Shown piece by piece: positions 39,701-50,618 of a DNA stretch of 64,000 nucleotides (positions are counted from its first letter, which is position 1; every line of letters begins with the position of its first letter). This DNA comes from Stutzerimonas degradans (lineage in GTDB: Bacteria; Pseudomonadota; Gammaproteobacteria; Pseudomonadales; Pseudomonadaceae): the NCBI RefSeq assembly GCF_024448505.1, contig NZ_JAMOHV010000003.1:362760-426759 (forward strand), given 5' to 3'. Made by a program: the position numbers and the translations under genes. Below the pieces are notes generated by a model. That model searched no databases. It saw only the letters and a program-made list of their open reading frames with translations, and had not been told where the DNA came from.

Positions 39701-40635
39701 GGGCCGAGACCAGCTACCAGATTCAGCGCCTGCGCGATAACGCCGACTGTGCCGATCAGGAGTTCGATGCGCTGCTGGAGGAAGACAATCCCGGCCTCAG
39801 CGTCAAGCTCGGCTTCGACGTCAACCAGGACATCGCCGCCCCGTACATCAAGCGTGGCGTGCGTCCGCAGGTGGCGGTGCTGCGTGAGCAGGGCGTCAAC
39901 GGCCAGGTGGAAATGGCGGCTGCATTCGACCGGGCCGGCTTCGCTGCGGTGGACGTGCACATGAGCGATATCCTCGCCGGGCGCGTCAGTCTCGAGGCGT
40001 TCAAGGGGCTGGTCGCCTGCGGCGGCTTCTCCTACGGCGACGTGCTCGGCGCTGGCGAAGGCTGGGCTAAGTCGATCCTGTTCCATGCCGGCGCGCGCGA
40101 CGCGTTCCAGGCCTTCTTCGAGCGCAAGGACAGCTTCGCTCTCGGCGTGTGCAACGGCTGCCAGATGATGAGCAACCTGCACGAGCTGATTCCGGGCACC
40201 GAGAACTGGCCGCACTTCGTGCGTAACCGCTCGGAGCAGTTCGAGGCGCGCGTAGCGATGGTCCAGGTGCAGGATTCGCCGTCGATCCTGTTGCAGGGCA
40301 TGGCGGGGTCGCGTATGCCGATCGCCATCGCTCATGGCGAGGGGCATGCCGAGTTCGCCAGCGAGGAGGCTCTGCTGCAGGCCGATCTGTCCGGCACGGT
40401 GGCGCTGCGTTACATCGACAATCACGGCAAGGTCACCGAGCGCTACCCGGCCAACCCCAACGGCTCGCCGCGCGGCATCACCGGCCTCACCAGTCGTGAC
40501 GGCCGGGTGACCATCATGATGCCGCACCCCGAGCGGGTAGTGCGTGCCGTGACCAACTCCTGGCGTCCGGACGAGTGGCGCGAAGATGGCGGCTGGATGC
40601 GCCTGTTCCGCAACGCCCGCGTCTGGGTGGATTGA
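36739..40635 (+). CDS. purL: Phosphoribosylformylglycinamidine synthase
   Basis: The large 1298-residue single-chain FGAM synthase of gammaproteobacteria, fourth step of purine synthesis: FGAR + ATP + glutamine to FGAM. It contains an N-terminal PurS-like part, two AIR-synthase-like ATP domains ([38 protein letters not shown], and [11 protein letters not shown]) and a C-terminal class I glutamine amidotransferase with [12 protein letters not shown] nucleophile and MPHPERV. A TAGAAT precedes the start. A strong terminator follows. Confidence 0.98.
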   Translation: MLILRGAPALSAFRHGKLLAQLTEKVPAVSGLYAEFAHFAEVSGALGAEEQQVLTRLLKYGPSVPVQEPAGRLFLVVPRFGTISPWSSKASDIAHNCGLEKIQRLERGIAYYVQGELSDSDAALVAAALHDRMTQLVLGRFEEAANLFSHAQPKPLTAVDVLGGGRAALEKANVELGLALAEDEIDYLVQAFSGLGRNPHDIELMMFAQANSEHCRHKIFNASWDIDGESQDKSLFGMIKNTYQLHNEGVLSAYKDNAAVIVGNVAGRFYPNPETREYAASQEPVHILMKVETHNHPTAIAPFPGASTGSGGEIRDEGATGRGAKPKAGLTGFTVSNLNIPGFEQPWEKPYGKPERIVTPLDIMIEGPLGGAAFNNEFGRPALTGYFRTFEQAIDTPRGEEVRGYHKPIMLAGGMGNIREDHVQKGEISVGGKLIVLGGPAMLIGLGGGAASSMATGTSSADLDFASVQRDNPEMERRCQEVIDRCWQLGERNPIKFIHDVGAGGLSNAFPELVNDGGRGGRFELRNIPNDEPGMAPHEIWCNESQERYVLSVDAADLERFAAICERERCPFAVVGEATEEAHLTVADSHFGNKPVYMPLNVLLGKAPRMHRSAQREAELGDDFNAASVYLDEAVGRVLRHPAVASKSFLITIGDRSITGLVARDQMVGPWQVPVADCAVTAASYDVYTGEAMAMGERTPLALLDAPASGRMAIGETLTNLAAARIEKLSDIKLSANWMAAAGHPGEDARLYDTVRAVGMELCPQLGLTIPVGKDSMSMKTRWSDEGTEKSVTSPLSLIVSGFAPVVDVRQTLTPQLRLDKGATDLILIDLGRGQNRLGGSILAQVYGKLGREVPDVDDAEDLQAFFAVIQGLNADGLLQAYHDRSDGGLLTTVLEMAFAGHCGLDLNLDGLLDDADDVPAVLFSEELGAVIQVRQDDTEIVLAQFSAAGLGDCVAVIGQPTNNGYVSIRLAGSEVFSGDRRLLQRQWAETSYQIQRLRDNADCADQEFDALLEEDNPGLSVKLGFDVNQDIAAPYIKRGVRPQVAVLREQGVNGQVEMAAAFDRAGFAAVDVHMSDILAGRVSLEAFKGLVACGGFSYGDVLGAGEGWAKSILFHAGARDAFQAFFERKDSFALGVCNGCQMMSNLHELIPGTENWPHFVRNRSEQFEARVAMVQVQDSPSILLQGMAGSRMPIAIAHGEGHAEFASEEALLQADLSGTVALRYIDNHGKVTERYPANPNGSPRGITGLTSRDGRVTIMMPHPERVVRAVTNSWRPDEWREDGGWMRLFRNARVWVD

Positions 40636-40660
40636 TCACGCGGATCGATCCATAACGCAC

Positions 40661-40696
40661 AAGCCCGATGGTCCCTGTGGCCATCGGGCTTTTTTG
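40661..40696 (+). terminator. Rho-independent terminator of purL
   Basis: AAGCCCGATGG and CCATCGGGCTT pair over 11 bp, with a nine-base loop, followed by TTTTTGCG. It lies 25 nt past the purL stop. Confidence 0.9.
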
Positions 40697-40842
40697 CGTC
40701 TAGGTGCTGTCTCCGAGGTGAACCCGGAACGTCCTACCGCGATCTTAGCTTTGATCGACCGCACCGTTTCGCGGTGCATCGTCATGCCAAAATGCCATCC
40801 ATTGTCGGTGGGCACTGTTCCACCTCCCGCCTGGAGAACCCG

Positions 40843-41160
40843 ATGTACAAGCTGTGTTTCTACGTTCCGGAGAGCCATCTGGATGCAGTCAAGAAAGCAG
40901 TGTTCGCAGCCGGTGCCGGCCGTGTCGGCGCTTACGATAACTGCTGCTGGCAGACGCTCGGGCATGGCCAGTATCGTCCGCTGGAGAACAGCCAGCCTTT
41001 TCTCGGCCAACTGGGGCAGGTGCAGCAGGTCGCTGAGTGGAAGGTCGAGCTGGTGGTTGCCGACGAGCTCATTCACGACAGCGTCAAGGCGTTGAAGAAG
41101 GCGCACCCCTACGAAACGCCAGCGTTCGATGTCTGGCGTCTGTCCGACATGCAGTTCTAA
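40843..41160 (+). CDS. NIF3-like / YqfO family protein
   Basis: A 105-residue protein of the NIF3 (NGG1-interacting factor 3) regulatory-domain type. MYKLCFYVPESHLDAVKKAVFAAGAGRVGAYDNCCW at the start and KKAHPYETPAFDVW near the end are typical; such proteins resemble the insert domain of larger YqfO proteins and CutA/PII-like folds, with His and Glu that may bind metal. The ATG at 40843 has GGAG upstream. Next to purL, as in PAO1. Role unknown. Confidence 0.87.
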   Translation: MYKLCFYVPESHLDAVKKAVFAAGAGRVGAYDNCCWQTLGHGQYRPLENSQPFLGQLGQVQQVAEWKVELVVADELIHDSVKALKKAHPYETPAFDVWRLSDMQF

Positions 41161-41197
41161 CGGGAAGAAGCCGGGCGTCAAAGGCGCCCGCGGTGAT

Positions 41198-41701
41198 TCA
41201 AGGCCGGATTTCGATCAGCGTGCCGTTGCGCACCAACTGCCAGATTTCCTGCATGTCGGCGTTCTTCAGCGCAATGCAGCCCTCGGTCCAGTCGAGGGAG
41301 TGGAAGAACCACTCGGGATACTCCTCGTCCAGCGGCGTGCCGTGCAGCATGATCATGTCGCCGGGCGGCACGCCCCGCTCCTCGGCGCGAGCGAGGTCGC
41401 GGGCGTTGGGATAGGAGATGTGCATGGACAGATTGAATTTGTCGCTGGGCTTGCGCCAATCGATCCAGTAGAGCCCTTCGGGAGTGCGCTGGTCACCCTG
41501 GCGCAGTTTGGCCCCGGCCGGCTGTTTGCCGAGCGAGACGCGATAACTCTTGAGGGTCTTGCCACGGCTGAGCAGATGCAGCTGGCGTTCGGACTTGATG
41601 ACCAGCACCTTGTCGATCGACGCCCCATCCAGATGCGGCGTTGCAGTGGCATGGGAGAGAGTGGCGAAGGTGAAACAGAAAACGGCGAACAGCCAGCGCA
41701 T
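41198..41701 (-). CDS. L,D-transpeptidase (YkuD), exported
   Basis: A 167-residue periplasmic enzyme. A signal peptide (LFAVFCFTFATLSHA) is followed by the YkuD domain with MLHGTPLDEEYP (His120) and DWTEGCIALKN (catalytic Cys142). These enzymes make 3-3 peptidoglycan cross-links or attach lipoproteins; no peptidoglycan-binding domain is fused. It is convergent with the NIF3-like gene. Confidence 0.9.
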   Translation of the reverse strand: MRWLFAVFCFTFATLSHATATPHLDGASIDKVLVIKSERQLHLLSRGKTLKSYRVSLGKQPAGAKLRQGDQRTPEGLYWIDWRKPSDKFNLSMHISYPNARDLARAEERGVPPGDMIMLHGTPLDEEYPEWFFHSLDWTEGCIALKNADMQEIWQLVRNGTLIEIRP

Positions 41702-42105
41702 CTGAACTCTTCCTGCAATACGACGACATCAGACCTGGGTTGGGCGAGGGCATGGCGCCTGCTCGTGTGCCGGGAGGGTCTGCTGCACCCGGTCAGTGAG
41801 GCGACATTCTAGGTTACCGGCGGATGCGCGCAAAGGCGGGCCGACCGGAAGTGCGTCGTGCGAGCCTCTGGCGCCGGCTCTGTGGATCGGGATGTCGCCA
41901 GCGCATTGGCGAGCGGCGCGACAGGCTGCAACATTCCAGGCGCTTTGCAGGTCATTGCTACGGAACACACAAGCCGGGCCATCGGCTCCGCGCAACGGCC
42001 TTCGCGCTGGTCAGGCACGCCGTTCAGGCTGGCGTACCGGGCGCTGCGGCGGGCCTTGGGCGGTTGCGCCTTTCATGCCATGATGCCGGTCAAAGATGAA
42101 TTGAG
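41702..42105. other. Intergenic region, no gene seen
   Basis: About 400 nt between the divergent L,D-transpeptidase and CoA pyrophosphatase genes. Several short frames exist but none has a ribosome-binding site with natural amino-acid composition. I see no RNA-gene-like structure or clear promoter. Confidence 0.5.
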
Positions 42106-42729
42106 ATGATTATGCTGGATACCATTCTTCGCCGGGTGCGCGACTACTCCCCGCATCTTCTGGAGCCGGAGGGGCGACTGCCCGAGGCGGCCGTCCTGAT
42201 GCCCATCACCCGAAGCGAGGATCCGGAGCTGGTGCTGACACTGCGCGCCAGCGGGCTGTCGACGCATGGCGGCGAGGTGGCGTTTCCCGGGGGGCGCCGC
42301 GATCCGGAGGATCGCGACCTCATGCATACAGCGTTGCGCGAGGCGGAGGAGGAGGTCGGTTTGGCGCCGGGCATGGTTGAAGTCATCGGGCCGCTGAGCA
42401 GCCTGATTTCGGTGCACGGCATTCATGTCACGCCCTACGTCGGCATCGTCCCCGATTACGTGGAGTACCGCGCCAACGACGCGGAGATCGCCTCGGTGTT
42501 CTCCGTCCCGTTGAGCTTCTTCTGCCAGGACCCGCGCGAAGTCACGCATCGTATCGATTACCAGGGGCAGAGCTGGTACATCCCTTCTTACCGATATGGC
42601 GAATACCAGATCTGGGGGCTGACGGCGATCATGATCGTCGAACTGGTCAATCTGGTGTACGACGCTGGCATCGAGCTGCGTAAGGCCTCGGCGTCCTTTA
42701 TCGATCTCACCGGGCGCACCGCGCGCTGA
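42106..42729 (+). CDS. Nudix CoA pyrophosphatase
   Basis: A 207-residue hydrolase that cleaves CoA or its derivatives to phosphopantetheine and 3',5'-ADP. The CoA-specific upstream motif [20 protein letters not shown] runs into the Nudix box, which continues as [11 protein letters not shown] with the metal-binding glutamates. Two starts are possible (42106 and 42112). The neighbours, gamma-carbonic-anhydrase-like, DUF1289 and purT, have the order recalled from PAO1 (PA3754-PA3751). Confidence 0.9.
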   Translation: MIMLDTILRRVRDYSPHLLEPEGRLPEAAVLMPITRSEDPELVLTLRASGLSTHGGEVAFPGGRRDPEDRDLMHTALREAEEEVGLAPGMVEVIGPLSSLISVHGIHVTPYVGIVPDYVEYRANDAEIASVFSVPLSFFCQDPREVTHRIDYQGQSWYIPSYRYGEYQIWGLTAIMIVELVNLVYDAGIELRKASASFIDLTGRTAR

Positions 42730-42778
42730 CAGCCAGCACGGCGCGCCTTTTTCATCGGAATTCAGAGAGGATCTGCAT

Positions 42779-43300
42779 GTGAAATACCGTCTGGGAGAAT
42801 CGCGCGTCCAAGCCCATCCGCAGAGCTGGGTTGCTCCGACGGCGACGCTGATCGGCAAGGTTCGTCTCGATGAGGGGGCGAGCGTGTGGTTCGGCGCCGT
42901 GTTGCGTGGCGACAACGAGCTGATCCATGTCGGCCCGAACAGCAACGTTCAGGATGGCAGCGTGATGCACACCGACATGGGGCATCCGCTGACGCTGGGC
43001 ACCGGTGTCACCGTCGGCCATAACGCCATGCTGCATGGCTGCAGCGTCGGCGATTACAGCCTGATCGGCATCAATGCGGTGATCCTCAATGGCGCGAAGA
43101 TTGGTAATCACTGCATCATCGGCGCCAATACGTTGATTGCCGAGGGCAAGGAAATACCTGACGGCTCGCTGGTGGTGGGCTCGCCAGGCAAGGTGGTGCG
43201 CGAACTGAGCGAGGAGCAGAAGAAGATGCTCGAAGCCAGTGCTGCTCACTACGTACACAACGCCCAGCGCTACGCGCGCGAGCTGGAGGCGGACGAGTGA
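42779..43300 (+). CDS. Gamma-carbonic-anhydrase-like hexapeptide protein
   Basis: A 173-residue left-handed beta-helix protein (YrdA/CaiE-like). It has repeated hexapeptide turns ([45 protein letters not shown]) with the histidines that bind zinc in the family ([12 protein letters not shown]). Start is GTG 42779: the ATG overlapping it runs straight into a stop. Carbonic anhydrase activity is often absent in this subgroup, so this is a family call. Confidence 0.9.
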   Translation: MKYRLGESRVQAHPQSWVAPTATLIGKVRLDEGASVWFGAVLRGDNELIHVGPNSNVQDGSVMHTDMGHPLTLGTGVTVGHNAMLHGCSVGDYSLIGINAVILNGAKIGNHCIIGANTLIAEGKEIPDGSLVVGSPGKVVRELSEEQKKMLEASAAHYVHNAQRYARELEADE

Positions 43301-43488
43301 GCGACAGCGACAAGCCTATTGGCTCGCCCTGCGTCAGCCTCTGTGCGCTCGATGAGGACGACGTTTGCGTGGGCTGCCAGCGCAGCGCCGACGAGATTCG
43401 GCGCTGGGGGCTCATGGATAACGACGAGCGCCGCCAGGTGTTGCGCCAGTGCGCCGAGCGGGCCAGGGCCAGCGGACAATTGATTTAG
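43297..43488 (+). CDS. DUF1289 small Cys-rich protein
   Basis: A 63-residue protein. [34 protein letters not shown] has the C-x3-C-x7-C-x2-C arrangement characteristic of DUF1289, suggesting a small zinc or iron-sulfur site, and the DEIRRW motif. The GTG overlaps the previous stop (GTGA), so translation is coupled. Function unknown. Confidence 0.88.
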   Translation: MSDSDKPIGSPCVSLCALDEDDVCVGCQRSADEIRRWGLMDNDERRQVLRQCAERARASGQLI

Positions 43489-43533
43489 GCGCGCATGTCG
43501 CGCGCCGCTGACTCACGAATGACGAGGACTTCC

Positions 43534-44715
43534 ATGCCCCGAATTGGCACCCCGCTGACTGCCAGCGCCACACGCGTCCTGCTGTGCGGCTCCGGCGAAC
43601 TCGGCAAGGAACTGGTGATCGAGTTGCAGCGTCTGGGCGTGGAGGTGATCGCGGTGGATCGCTACGCCAATGCCCCGGCCATGCAGGTGGCGCATCGCTC
43701 CCATGTGATCGACATGCTCGATGGCGCGGCGTTGCGCGGCGTGATCGAGCAGGAGCAGCCGCACTATATCGTCCCGGAAATCGAGGCCATTGCCACTGCC
43801 ACGCTGGTCGAGCTGGAGGCCGAAGGCTTTACCGTGATCCCGACTGCGCGAGCCGCTCAGCTGACCATGAATCGCGAGGGCATTCGACGCCTGGCGGCGG
43901 AGGAACTGGGCTTGCCGACGTCTCCCTACCATTTCGCCGACTCGCTGGCGGAATGCCGGGCGGCGGCGGTGGCGCTGGGCTTTCCCTGCCTGATCAAGCC
44001 GGTGATGAGTTCGTCCGGCAAGGGGCAGACGCTGCTGCGCAGCGAGGCGGACATCGACGCCGCGTGGGAATACGCGCAGGCCGGCGGACGTGCCGGGCGC
44101 GGGCGGGTCATCGTCGAGGGGTTTATCGATTTCGATTACGAGATCACGCTGCTCACTGTGCGGCATGCTGGTGGCACCACGTTCTGCCAGCCAGTCGGGC
44201 ACCGGCAGGAAAAGGGCGATTACCAGGAGTCCTGGCAGCCGCAACCGGTTGGCGCTGCGGCGCTTGCCCAGGCCGAGCGTATTGCGCTGGCGGTAACCGA
44301 CGCGCTGGGTGGCCGTGGTGTGTTCGGTGTGGAACTGTTCATCAAGGGCGAACAGGTCTGGTTCTGCGAGATTTCGCCGCGTCCGCACGATACCGGCCTG
44401 GTGACGCTGGTCTCGCAGGACCTTTCGGAGTTCGCCTTGCATGCGCGGGCGATTCTCGGCCTACCGATTCCGGTGATTCGCCAGCTTGGCCCCTCTGCAT
44501 CGGCCGTCATTCTGGCCGAGGGCGAGTCGACCGAGGTCTGCTTCGGCAATCTGGAAGGCGCGCTGTGTGAGCCGGACACGTCGCTGCGGCTGTTCGGCAA
44601 GCCGGGTGTCAGCGGTCAACGGCGCATGGGAGTGGCGCTAGCCCGCGACGAGTCGCTCGAGACGGCGCGCGCAAAGGCAAAACGCGCCGCTGCAGCGGTC
44701 AAGATTCAACTTTAG
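43534..44715 (+). CDS. purT: Formate-dependent GAR transformylase
   Basis: A 393-residue ATP-grasp enzyme that makes formyl-GAR from GAR, formate and ATP, the alternative to PurN in purine synthesis. [20 protein letters not shown] is the N-terminal nucleotide-fold loop; [20 protein letters not shown] and [16 protein letters not shown] are ATP-grasp motifs. The ATG at 43534 follows GAGGA. Formate could come from PurU encoded at 16.9 kb. Confidence 0.97.
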   Translation: MPRIGTPLTASATRVLLCGSGELGKELVIELQRLGVEVIAVDRYANAPAMQVAHRSHVIDMLDGAALRGVIEQEQPHYIVPEIEAIATATLVELEAEGFTVIPTARAAQLTMNREGIRRLAAEELGLPTSPYHFADSLAECRAAAVALGFPCLIKPVMSSSGKGQTLLRSEADIDAAWEYAQAGGRAGRGRVIVEGFIDFDYEITLLTVRHAGGTTFCQPVGHRQEKGDYQESWQPQPVGAAALAQAERIALAVTDALGGRGVFGVELFIKGEQVWFCEISPRPHDTGLVTLVSQDLSEFALHARAILGLPIPVIRQLGPSASAVILAEGESTEVCFGNLEGALCEPDTSLRLFGKPGVSGQRRMGVALARDESLETARAKAKRAAAAVKIQL

Positions 44716-44728
44716 GCAGGCGTTTGGG

Positions 44729-46000
44729 CTACTCGTCTCGAGGCGGCTCGATGGCCCAGGCGCGAACGCTTTTCACCCGGTTGTCCGCGGCCTGCAGGAT
44801 TTCCAGCCGATAGCGGCCAATCTGCAGGCATATTCCGCTGTCAGGAATGTGTTCGAGGGCTTCGGTAATCAGTCCGTTGAGGGTTCTTGGCCCGTCGCAG
44901 GGAAGCTGCCAGCCGAGTGCCCGGTTGATCTCGCGCAGGTACGCGGCGCCATCGATCACTTGCGTGCCGTCGTCCTGCGGATGGATGTCCGGGCTGCGCA
45001 GGGTGTCCTGATTGCTGAACTCGCCGACGATTTCTTCGAGGATGTCCTCCAGGGTCACGATTCCCATCACATCGCCGTACTCGTCGACGACGATGCCGAT
45101 GCGGCGCTTCTGTTTCTGGAAATTGAGCAGCTGGGTGGAGAGCGGCGTGTTCTCTGGCACGAAGTACGGCGGGCTGCAGGCCTCGAGCAGGCTGTCGCGG
45201 GTCAGCTGATCATGGCTGAGCAGGCGGGCGATATGCCGCATGTGGATGATGCCTTCGATCTGGTTGATGTCCTTGCGGAACACCGGCAGACGGGTGTGCG
45301 AGGTGGTGCGCAGCTGGCCGATGATGGTTTCCAGATCGTCTTCGAGATCAATGCCCGCGACCTCGTTGCGCGGGATCATGATGTCGTCCACCGTCACCCG
45401 CTCGAGATCCAGAATGCCGAGCAGCATGCTCTGGCGATTCAGTGGCAGATCGCTGCCGGACTCACGCACTACGCTGCGCAATTCCTCGCTGGACAGGCTG
45501 TCGCTGCGCTTGGCGGTCGGGTCGACCCCAAGCAATCTGAGCATGCCGTTGCTGATCCAGCCGAGCAGCGCGACTATCGGGAATAGCAGCTTCTGCAGTG
45601 CGGCTAGTACCAAGCTGACAGGGTAGGCCACTGCCTCGGGGCGCTGCGCAGCAAAAGTTTTGGGTGCGATCTCACCGAAGATCAGCAGCAGGATCGTCAC
45701 GCCGAGGGTGGCGATGGCGATGCCGACTTCGCCCCACAGCTGCACGGCAGTCGCTGTTGCGATCGAGGAGACAAGGATGTTGACGAAATTGTTGCCGACC
45801 AGAATGGTGCCCAGCAGCCGATCCGGCCGCGCCAGCAGGTCGATGATGCGACGGGCCGCACGATGACCTTCTCTGGCGCGATGCCGCAGACGGTAGCGGT
45901 TGAGGCTGAGCATTCCGGTTTCGGAACCGGAAAAGAATGCGGAGCACAGGATCAGGAAGACCAGCAGTCCGACCACCAGGCCGGGATGTAGATGTTCCAC
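44729..46000 (-). CDS. CNNM/CorC (HlyC) family membrane protein
   Basis: A 423-residue protein. An N-terminal DUF21/CNNM domain with about four helices (VVGLLVFLILCSAFFSGSETGML, then NNFVNILVSSIATATAVQLWG and FGEIAPKTFAAQ), two CBS domains (MIPRNEVAGIDLEDD onward and VEYFVPENTPLSTQLLNFQ), and a C-terminal CorC_HlyC domain. YfjD/CorB-like proteins affect magnesium and cobalt efflux. GTG 46000 with AGGA upstream is used since the longer frame is non-homologous. It follows the CcsA-like gene, 17 nt away. Confidence 0.9.
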   Translation of the reverse strand: MEHLHPGLVVGLLVFLILCSAFFSGSETGMLSLNRYRLRHRAREGHRAARRIIDLLARPDRLLGTILVGNNFVNILVSSIATATAVQLWGEVGIAIATLGVTILLLIFGEIAPKTFAAQRPEAVAYPVSLVLAALQKLLFPIVALLGWISNGMLRLLGVDPTAKRSDSLSSEELRSVVRESGSDLPLNRQSMLLGILDLERVTVDDIMIPRNEVAGIDLEDDLETIIGQLRTTSHTRLPVFRKDINQIEGIIHMRHIARLLSHDQLTRDSLLEACSPPYFVPENTPLSTQLLNFQKQKRRIGIVVDEYGDVMGIVTLEDILEEIVGEFSNQDTLRSPDIHPQDDGTQVIDGAAYLREINRALGWQLPCDGPRTLNGLITEALEHIPDSGICLQIGRYRLEILQAADNRVKSVRAWAIEPPRDE

Positions 46001-46017
46001 GTGGCTGTCCTGAGTAC

Positions 46018-46818
46018 CTAGATGTGCAGGATGAATTCGCGAACGAGCTTGCTGCCGAAGTACGCCAGCATCAGCAGGCAGAAGCCGACCAGGGTCCAGC
46101 GAATGGCCTTGTAGCCGCGCCAGCCGAGTTGGTGGCGGCCCCACAACAGCAGGCCGAAGACCACCCAGGCGATCACCGACAGCAGGGTTTTGTGCACCAG
46201 GTGCTGGGCGAACAGGTCGTCGAGGAACAGCCAGCCGGACAGCAGTGAAGCCGAAAGCAGCAGCCAGCCGGCCCAGAGGAAGCCGAACAGCAGGCTTTCC
46301 ATGGTTTGCAGCGGCGGGAAGTTACGGATCAGACCGGATGGGTGCTTGTTCTTCAGATGGTGGTCCTGCAGCAGCAGCAACAGCGCCTGGAACACCGCGA
46401 TGGTGAGCATGCCGTAGGCCAGGATCGACAACAGGATGTGCGCCAGGATGCCGGCTTCTTCGGTAATCGCCGGCGCGGTGCCGGTCGGTGCGAACTGAGC
46501 GAACAGCACCGTCAGACAGCCGAGCGGAAACAGCAGCACCAGCAGGTTCTCCACCGGCATCCGTTGCAGGGCCAGGAGGATCAGCAGGATCACCGCAGCG
46601 GCAATCAGGCTTGAGGCGTTGAAAAAGTCCAGGTGCAGGCCGCTCGGCGAAAGCAGCTGCATGAACAGACTGGCGCCGTGTGCCAGCAGCGCCAACGCGC
46701 CCAGCACGAGCAACAGGCGTTTGTCCGGGACGGAACGTTGTGCCAGACGCAAACTTTGATAGCCCGTGACGCCAGCATAGAGAAGAGCGGCAGTGAGGCT
46801 GGGCAGCAGAGGGTGCAT
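46018..46818 (-). CDS. CcsA-like (cytochrome c assembly) membrane protein
   Basis: A 266-residue inner-membrane protein with about eight helices and the cytochrome c assembly/CcsA-like (YpjD) domain. The region GYKAIRWTLVGFCLLMLAYF and the histidine-containing HILLSILAYGMLTIAVFQALLLLLQ are features of the family. The tryptophan-rich haem motif of true CcmC/CcsA proteins is not obvious, so a haem role is uncertain. Divergent from ffh. Confidence 0.88.
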   Translation of the reverse strand: MHPLLPSLTAALLYAGVTGYQSLRLAQRSVPDKRLLLVLGALALLAHGASLFMQLLSPSGLHLDFFNASSLIAAAVILLILLALQRMPVENLLVLLFPLGCLTVLFAQFAPTGTAPAITEEAGILAHILLSILAYGMLTIAVFQALLLLLQDHHLKNKHPSGLIRNFPPLQTMESLLFGFLWAGWLLLSASLLSGWLFLDDLFAQHLVHKTLLSVIAWVVFGLLLWGRHQLGWRGYKAIRWTLVGFCLLMLAYFGSKLVREFILHI

Positions 46819-46981
46819 AGGTTCTGGTAGCGACTCGAAAGGCCGTGAGTGTGGCACAAACCCCCAAGGTGCAAAAGCGGCGGGAGGTCGCTTACATGAA
46901 AAGCATCATTGTCGGGGTACCGGCCGGATGCCCCGAGTCTCTATAATCGCCGCCTTCACCACATCCAACGTGGAACGCCTC

Positions 46982-48358
<1,377 letters not shown>

Positions 48359-48431
48359 GCTGCAGCGGTATTTTGCGCGACGGGTCGTCTGGAAACGGCC
48401 CCGCTTGCCGGGATTACTTGTGGCTGGCAGC

Positions 48432-48460
48432 TTGAAGGTTGTCGCTTTTACTCGTAAAAT
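48432..48460 (+). promoter_or_regulatory. Sigma-70 promoter of rpsP-rimM-trmD-rplS
   Basis: TTGAAG (48432-48437) and TAAAAT (48455-48460) are separated by exactly 17 bp. Transcription would begin near 48467, about 70 nt before rpsP. The following stretch GCGCGGCCTTTCGGGCCTAGGCCC can form a stem in the leader. Confidence 0.75.
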
Positions 48461-48534
48461 GCGCGGCCTTTCGGGCCTAGGCCCATTTTAAGTGTGTGCC
48501 TTAAGTTAGCACCGACTACAGGAACGATGTTCAC

Positions 48535-48786
48535 ATGGTAACTATTCGTCTCGCCCGTGGCGGCTCCAAGAAGCGCCCTTTCTATCACCTGACCGTGACC
48601 AACAGCCGCAATGCGCGCGATGGTCGCTTCGTCGAGCGCATCGGTTTCTTCAATCCGATCGCCAGCGGTGCGGAAGTGAAGCTTTCGGTGAACCAGGAGC
48701 GCGCAGCGTACTGGCTGAGCCAGGGCGCTCAGCCGTCTGAGCGTGTTGCTCAGCTGCTGAAGGAAGCTGCCAAGGCTGCTGCCTGA
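48535..48786 (+). CDS. rpsP: 30S ribosomal protein S16
   Basis: An 83-residue small-subunit protein, starting [17 protein letters not shown]. Its length and sequence are standard. First gene of the rpsP-rimM-trmD-rplS operon, which couples ribosomal protein, ribosome maturation and tRNA methylation. Confidence 0.98.
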   Translation: MVTIRLARGGSKKRPFYHLTVTNSRNARDGRFVERIGFFNPIASGAEVKLSVNQERAAYWLSQGAQPSERVAQLLKEAAKAAA

Positions 48787-48791
48787 ATCGC

Positions 48792-49328
48792 ATGAACGCA
48801 TCGTCTGCTCCGGCCGAGGACCTAATCGTCATCGGCAAGATCGTTTCGGTGCATGGCGTGCGAGGTGACGTAAAGGTCTACTCCTTTACCGATCCGATCG
48901 ACAATCTGCTCGACTACCGTCACTGGACGCTGCGGCGAGGTGACGAGGTCAAGCAGGTCGAGCTGGTCACAGGCCGCCTTCAGGGCAAGATCCTGGTGGC
49001 GTCGCTGAAAGGGCTGAATGATCGCGAGGTCGCGCGTTCCTACGCGGATTTCGAAATCTGCATTCCACGTGCGGAACTGCCAGCGCTGGCCAGCGATGAG
49101 TACTACTGGTACCAGCTTCAGGGGTTGAAGGTCATCAACCAGCTCGAGCAGCTGCTCGGAGTGGTCGATCATCTGCTCGAGACCGGTGCCAATGACGTCC
49201 TGGTGGTCAAGCCCTGTGCCGGCAGCCTGGACGATCGGGAGCGACTGCTGCCTTACACCGATCAGTGCGTGCAGCGCATCGATCTGGAGCTGGGCGAGAT
49301 GCGGGTCGACTGGGATGCGGACTTCTGA
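48792..49328 (+). CDS. rimM: Ribosome maturation factor RimM
   Basis: A 178-residue 16S rRNA processing factor that binds S19 during 30S assembly. An N-terminal RimM domain ([23 protein letters not shown]) is followed by a PRC-barrel domain with [12 protein letters not shown]. It begins 5 nt after rpsP. Confidence 0.97.
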   Translation: MNASSAPAEDLIVIGKIVSVHGVRGDVKVYSFTDPIDNLLDYRHWTLRRGDEVKQVELVTGRLQGKILVASLKGLNDREVARSYADFEICIPRAELPALASDEYYWYQLQGLKVINQLEQLLGVVDHLLETGANDVLVVKPCAGSLDDRERLLPYTDQCVQRIDLELGEMRVDWDADF

Positions 49329-49333
49329 GCCTC

Positions 49334-50086
49334 ATGTCTGGTTTGCGCGTTGAAGTCATCAGTCTGTTTCCGGAGATGTTCGCTGCGATCCGCGATTACG
49401 GAATAACCAGTCGCGCGGTCAAGCAGGGGCTCTTGCAGTTGCGCTGCTGGAATCCGCGGAGCTACACCGAGGATCGTCATCAGACCGTGGATGACCGACC
49501 ATTCGGTGGTGGCCCCGGAATGGTGATGAAGATCCAGCCGCTGGAGCGCGCCTTGATGGATGCGCGTCATGCAGCTGGTGAAGTGGCGAAGGTGATCTAT
49601 CTTTCGCCGCAGGGACGTCAGCTGAAACAGGCGGATGTCCGGCAGTTGGCGAAGGAGGAGGCATTGATCCTCATCGCTGGCCGCTATGAAGGTATCGACG
49701 AACGTTTCATCGAAGCGCACGTTGATGAGGAATGGTCGATCGGTGATTACGTGCTGTCCGGTGGCGAGCTGCCGGCGATGGTGCTGATCGATGCAGTGAC
49801 CCGTCTGCTCCCCGGAGCGTTGGGCCATGCTGATTCCGCCGAGGAGGATTCGTTTACTGACGGCCTGCTCGACTGTCCGCATTACACGCGACCTGAGGTG
49901 TATGCGGACAAGCGTGTTCCTGAAGTGCTGCTCAGCGGCAACCATGAACACATCCGGCGCTGGCGTTTGCAGCAGTCCCTTGGGAGAACCTGGGAACGCC
50001 GTGCCGATCTTCTGGATAGCCGCTCGCTTTCTGGAGAAGAACAGAAGCTGCTGGAGGAGTACATCCGCCAGCGGGACGATAGTTAA
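49334..50086 (+). CDS. trmD: tRNA (guanine-N1)-methyltransferase TrmD
   Basis: A 250-residue SPOUT methyltransferase that modifies G37 of tRNAs using S-adenosylmethionine. The trefoil-knot motifs [37 protein letters not shown] and [14 protein letters not shown] are present. ATG 49334 is 5 nt past the rimM stop; a longer overlapping start is not needed. Confidence 0.97.
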   Translation: MSGLRVEVISLFPEMFAAIRDYGITSRAVKQGLLQLRCWNPRSYTEDRHQTVDDRPFGGGPGMVMKIQPLERALMDARHAAGEVAKVIYLSPQGRQLKQADVRQLAKEEALILIAGRYEGIDERFIEAHVDEEWSIGDYVLSGGELPAMVLIDAVTRLLPGALGHADSAEEDSFTDGLLDCPHYTRPEVYADKRVPEVLLSGNHEHIRRWRLQQSLGRTWERRADLLDSRSLSGEEQKLLEEYIRQRDDS

Positions 50087-50134
50087 CGCAACGTATCGAT
50101 GGCGGGCCATAAGGGCTTGTCTTAGGAGCACAGC

Positions 50135-50485
50135 ATGACCAACAAGATCATCCAGCAGCTCGAAGCTGAGCAGATGAACAAAGAAATCCCGGCGTTCGCC
50201 CCTGGCGACACCGTGATCGTCCAGGTGAAGGTGAAGGAAGGTGATCGTCAGCGCCTCCAGGCCTTTGAAGGTGTGGTGATCGGCAAGCGTAACCGCGGCC
50301 TGAACAGCGCTTTCACCGTCCGCAAGATTTCCAATGGTGTGGGCGTCGAGCGTACCTTCCAGACCTACAGCCCGGTCGTCGACAGCCTGAGCGTCAAGCG
50401 CCGCGGCGACGTACGCAAGGCCAAGCTGTACTATCTGCGCGATCTGTCCGGCAAGGCCGCACGCATCAAGGAAAAGCTGTCCTGA
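50135..50485 (+). CDS. rplS: 50S ribosomal protein L19
   Basis: A 116-residue large-subunit protein at the 30S-50S interface, ending [15 protein letters not shown]. It is the last gene of the operon, with TTAGGAG before the ATG and a strong terminator after. Confidence 0.98.
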   Translation: MTNKIIQQLEAEQMNKEIPAFAPGDTVIVQVKVKEGDRQRLQAFEGVVIGKRNRGLNSAFTVRKISNGVGVERTFQTYSPVVDSLSVKRRGDVRKAKLYYLRDLSGKAARIKEKLS

Positions 50486-50505
50486 GGACGCATTTCTCGA
50501 TGTAC

Positions 50506-50534
50506 AAAAAAGCAGCCTACGGGCTGCTTTTTTT
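50506..50534 (+). terminator. Rho-independent terminator of the rplS operon
   Basis: AAAAAAGCAGCC and GGCTGCTTTTTTT form a stem with a TACG loop followed by a long T run, 20 nt after the rplS stop. Confidence 0.95.
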
Positions 50535-50618
50535 ATGCCCCAACACCAGCGTTAATGGCTGGTGAGGCACGCGCTGTGCCGAGTGGCGGATTCGCGAGTA
50601 ATTGACGAGAGTCTCGAT

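Noticed and set aside
38311..40527. A 738-residue minus frame opposite purL, with others at 24309-26291, 57035-59401 and 4564-6351.
   Set aside because: All mirror conserved genes on the other strand, have no ribosome-binding site and have unnatural composition.
41702..42105. Short frames in the gap between the L,D-transpeptidase and CoA pyrophosphatase genes.
   Set aside because: Each overlaps others on both strands with no ribosome-binding site or recognisable sequence.
46908..46947. TTGTCG and TATAAT before ffh as a sigma-70 promoter.
   Set aside because: The TATAAT is excellent but the hexamer is about 27 bp away, far from the usual 17; only the -10 is noted.
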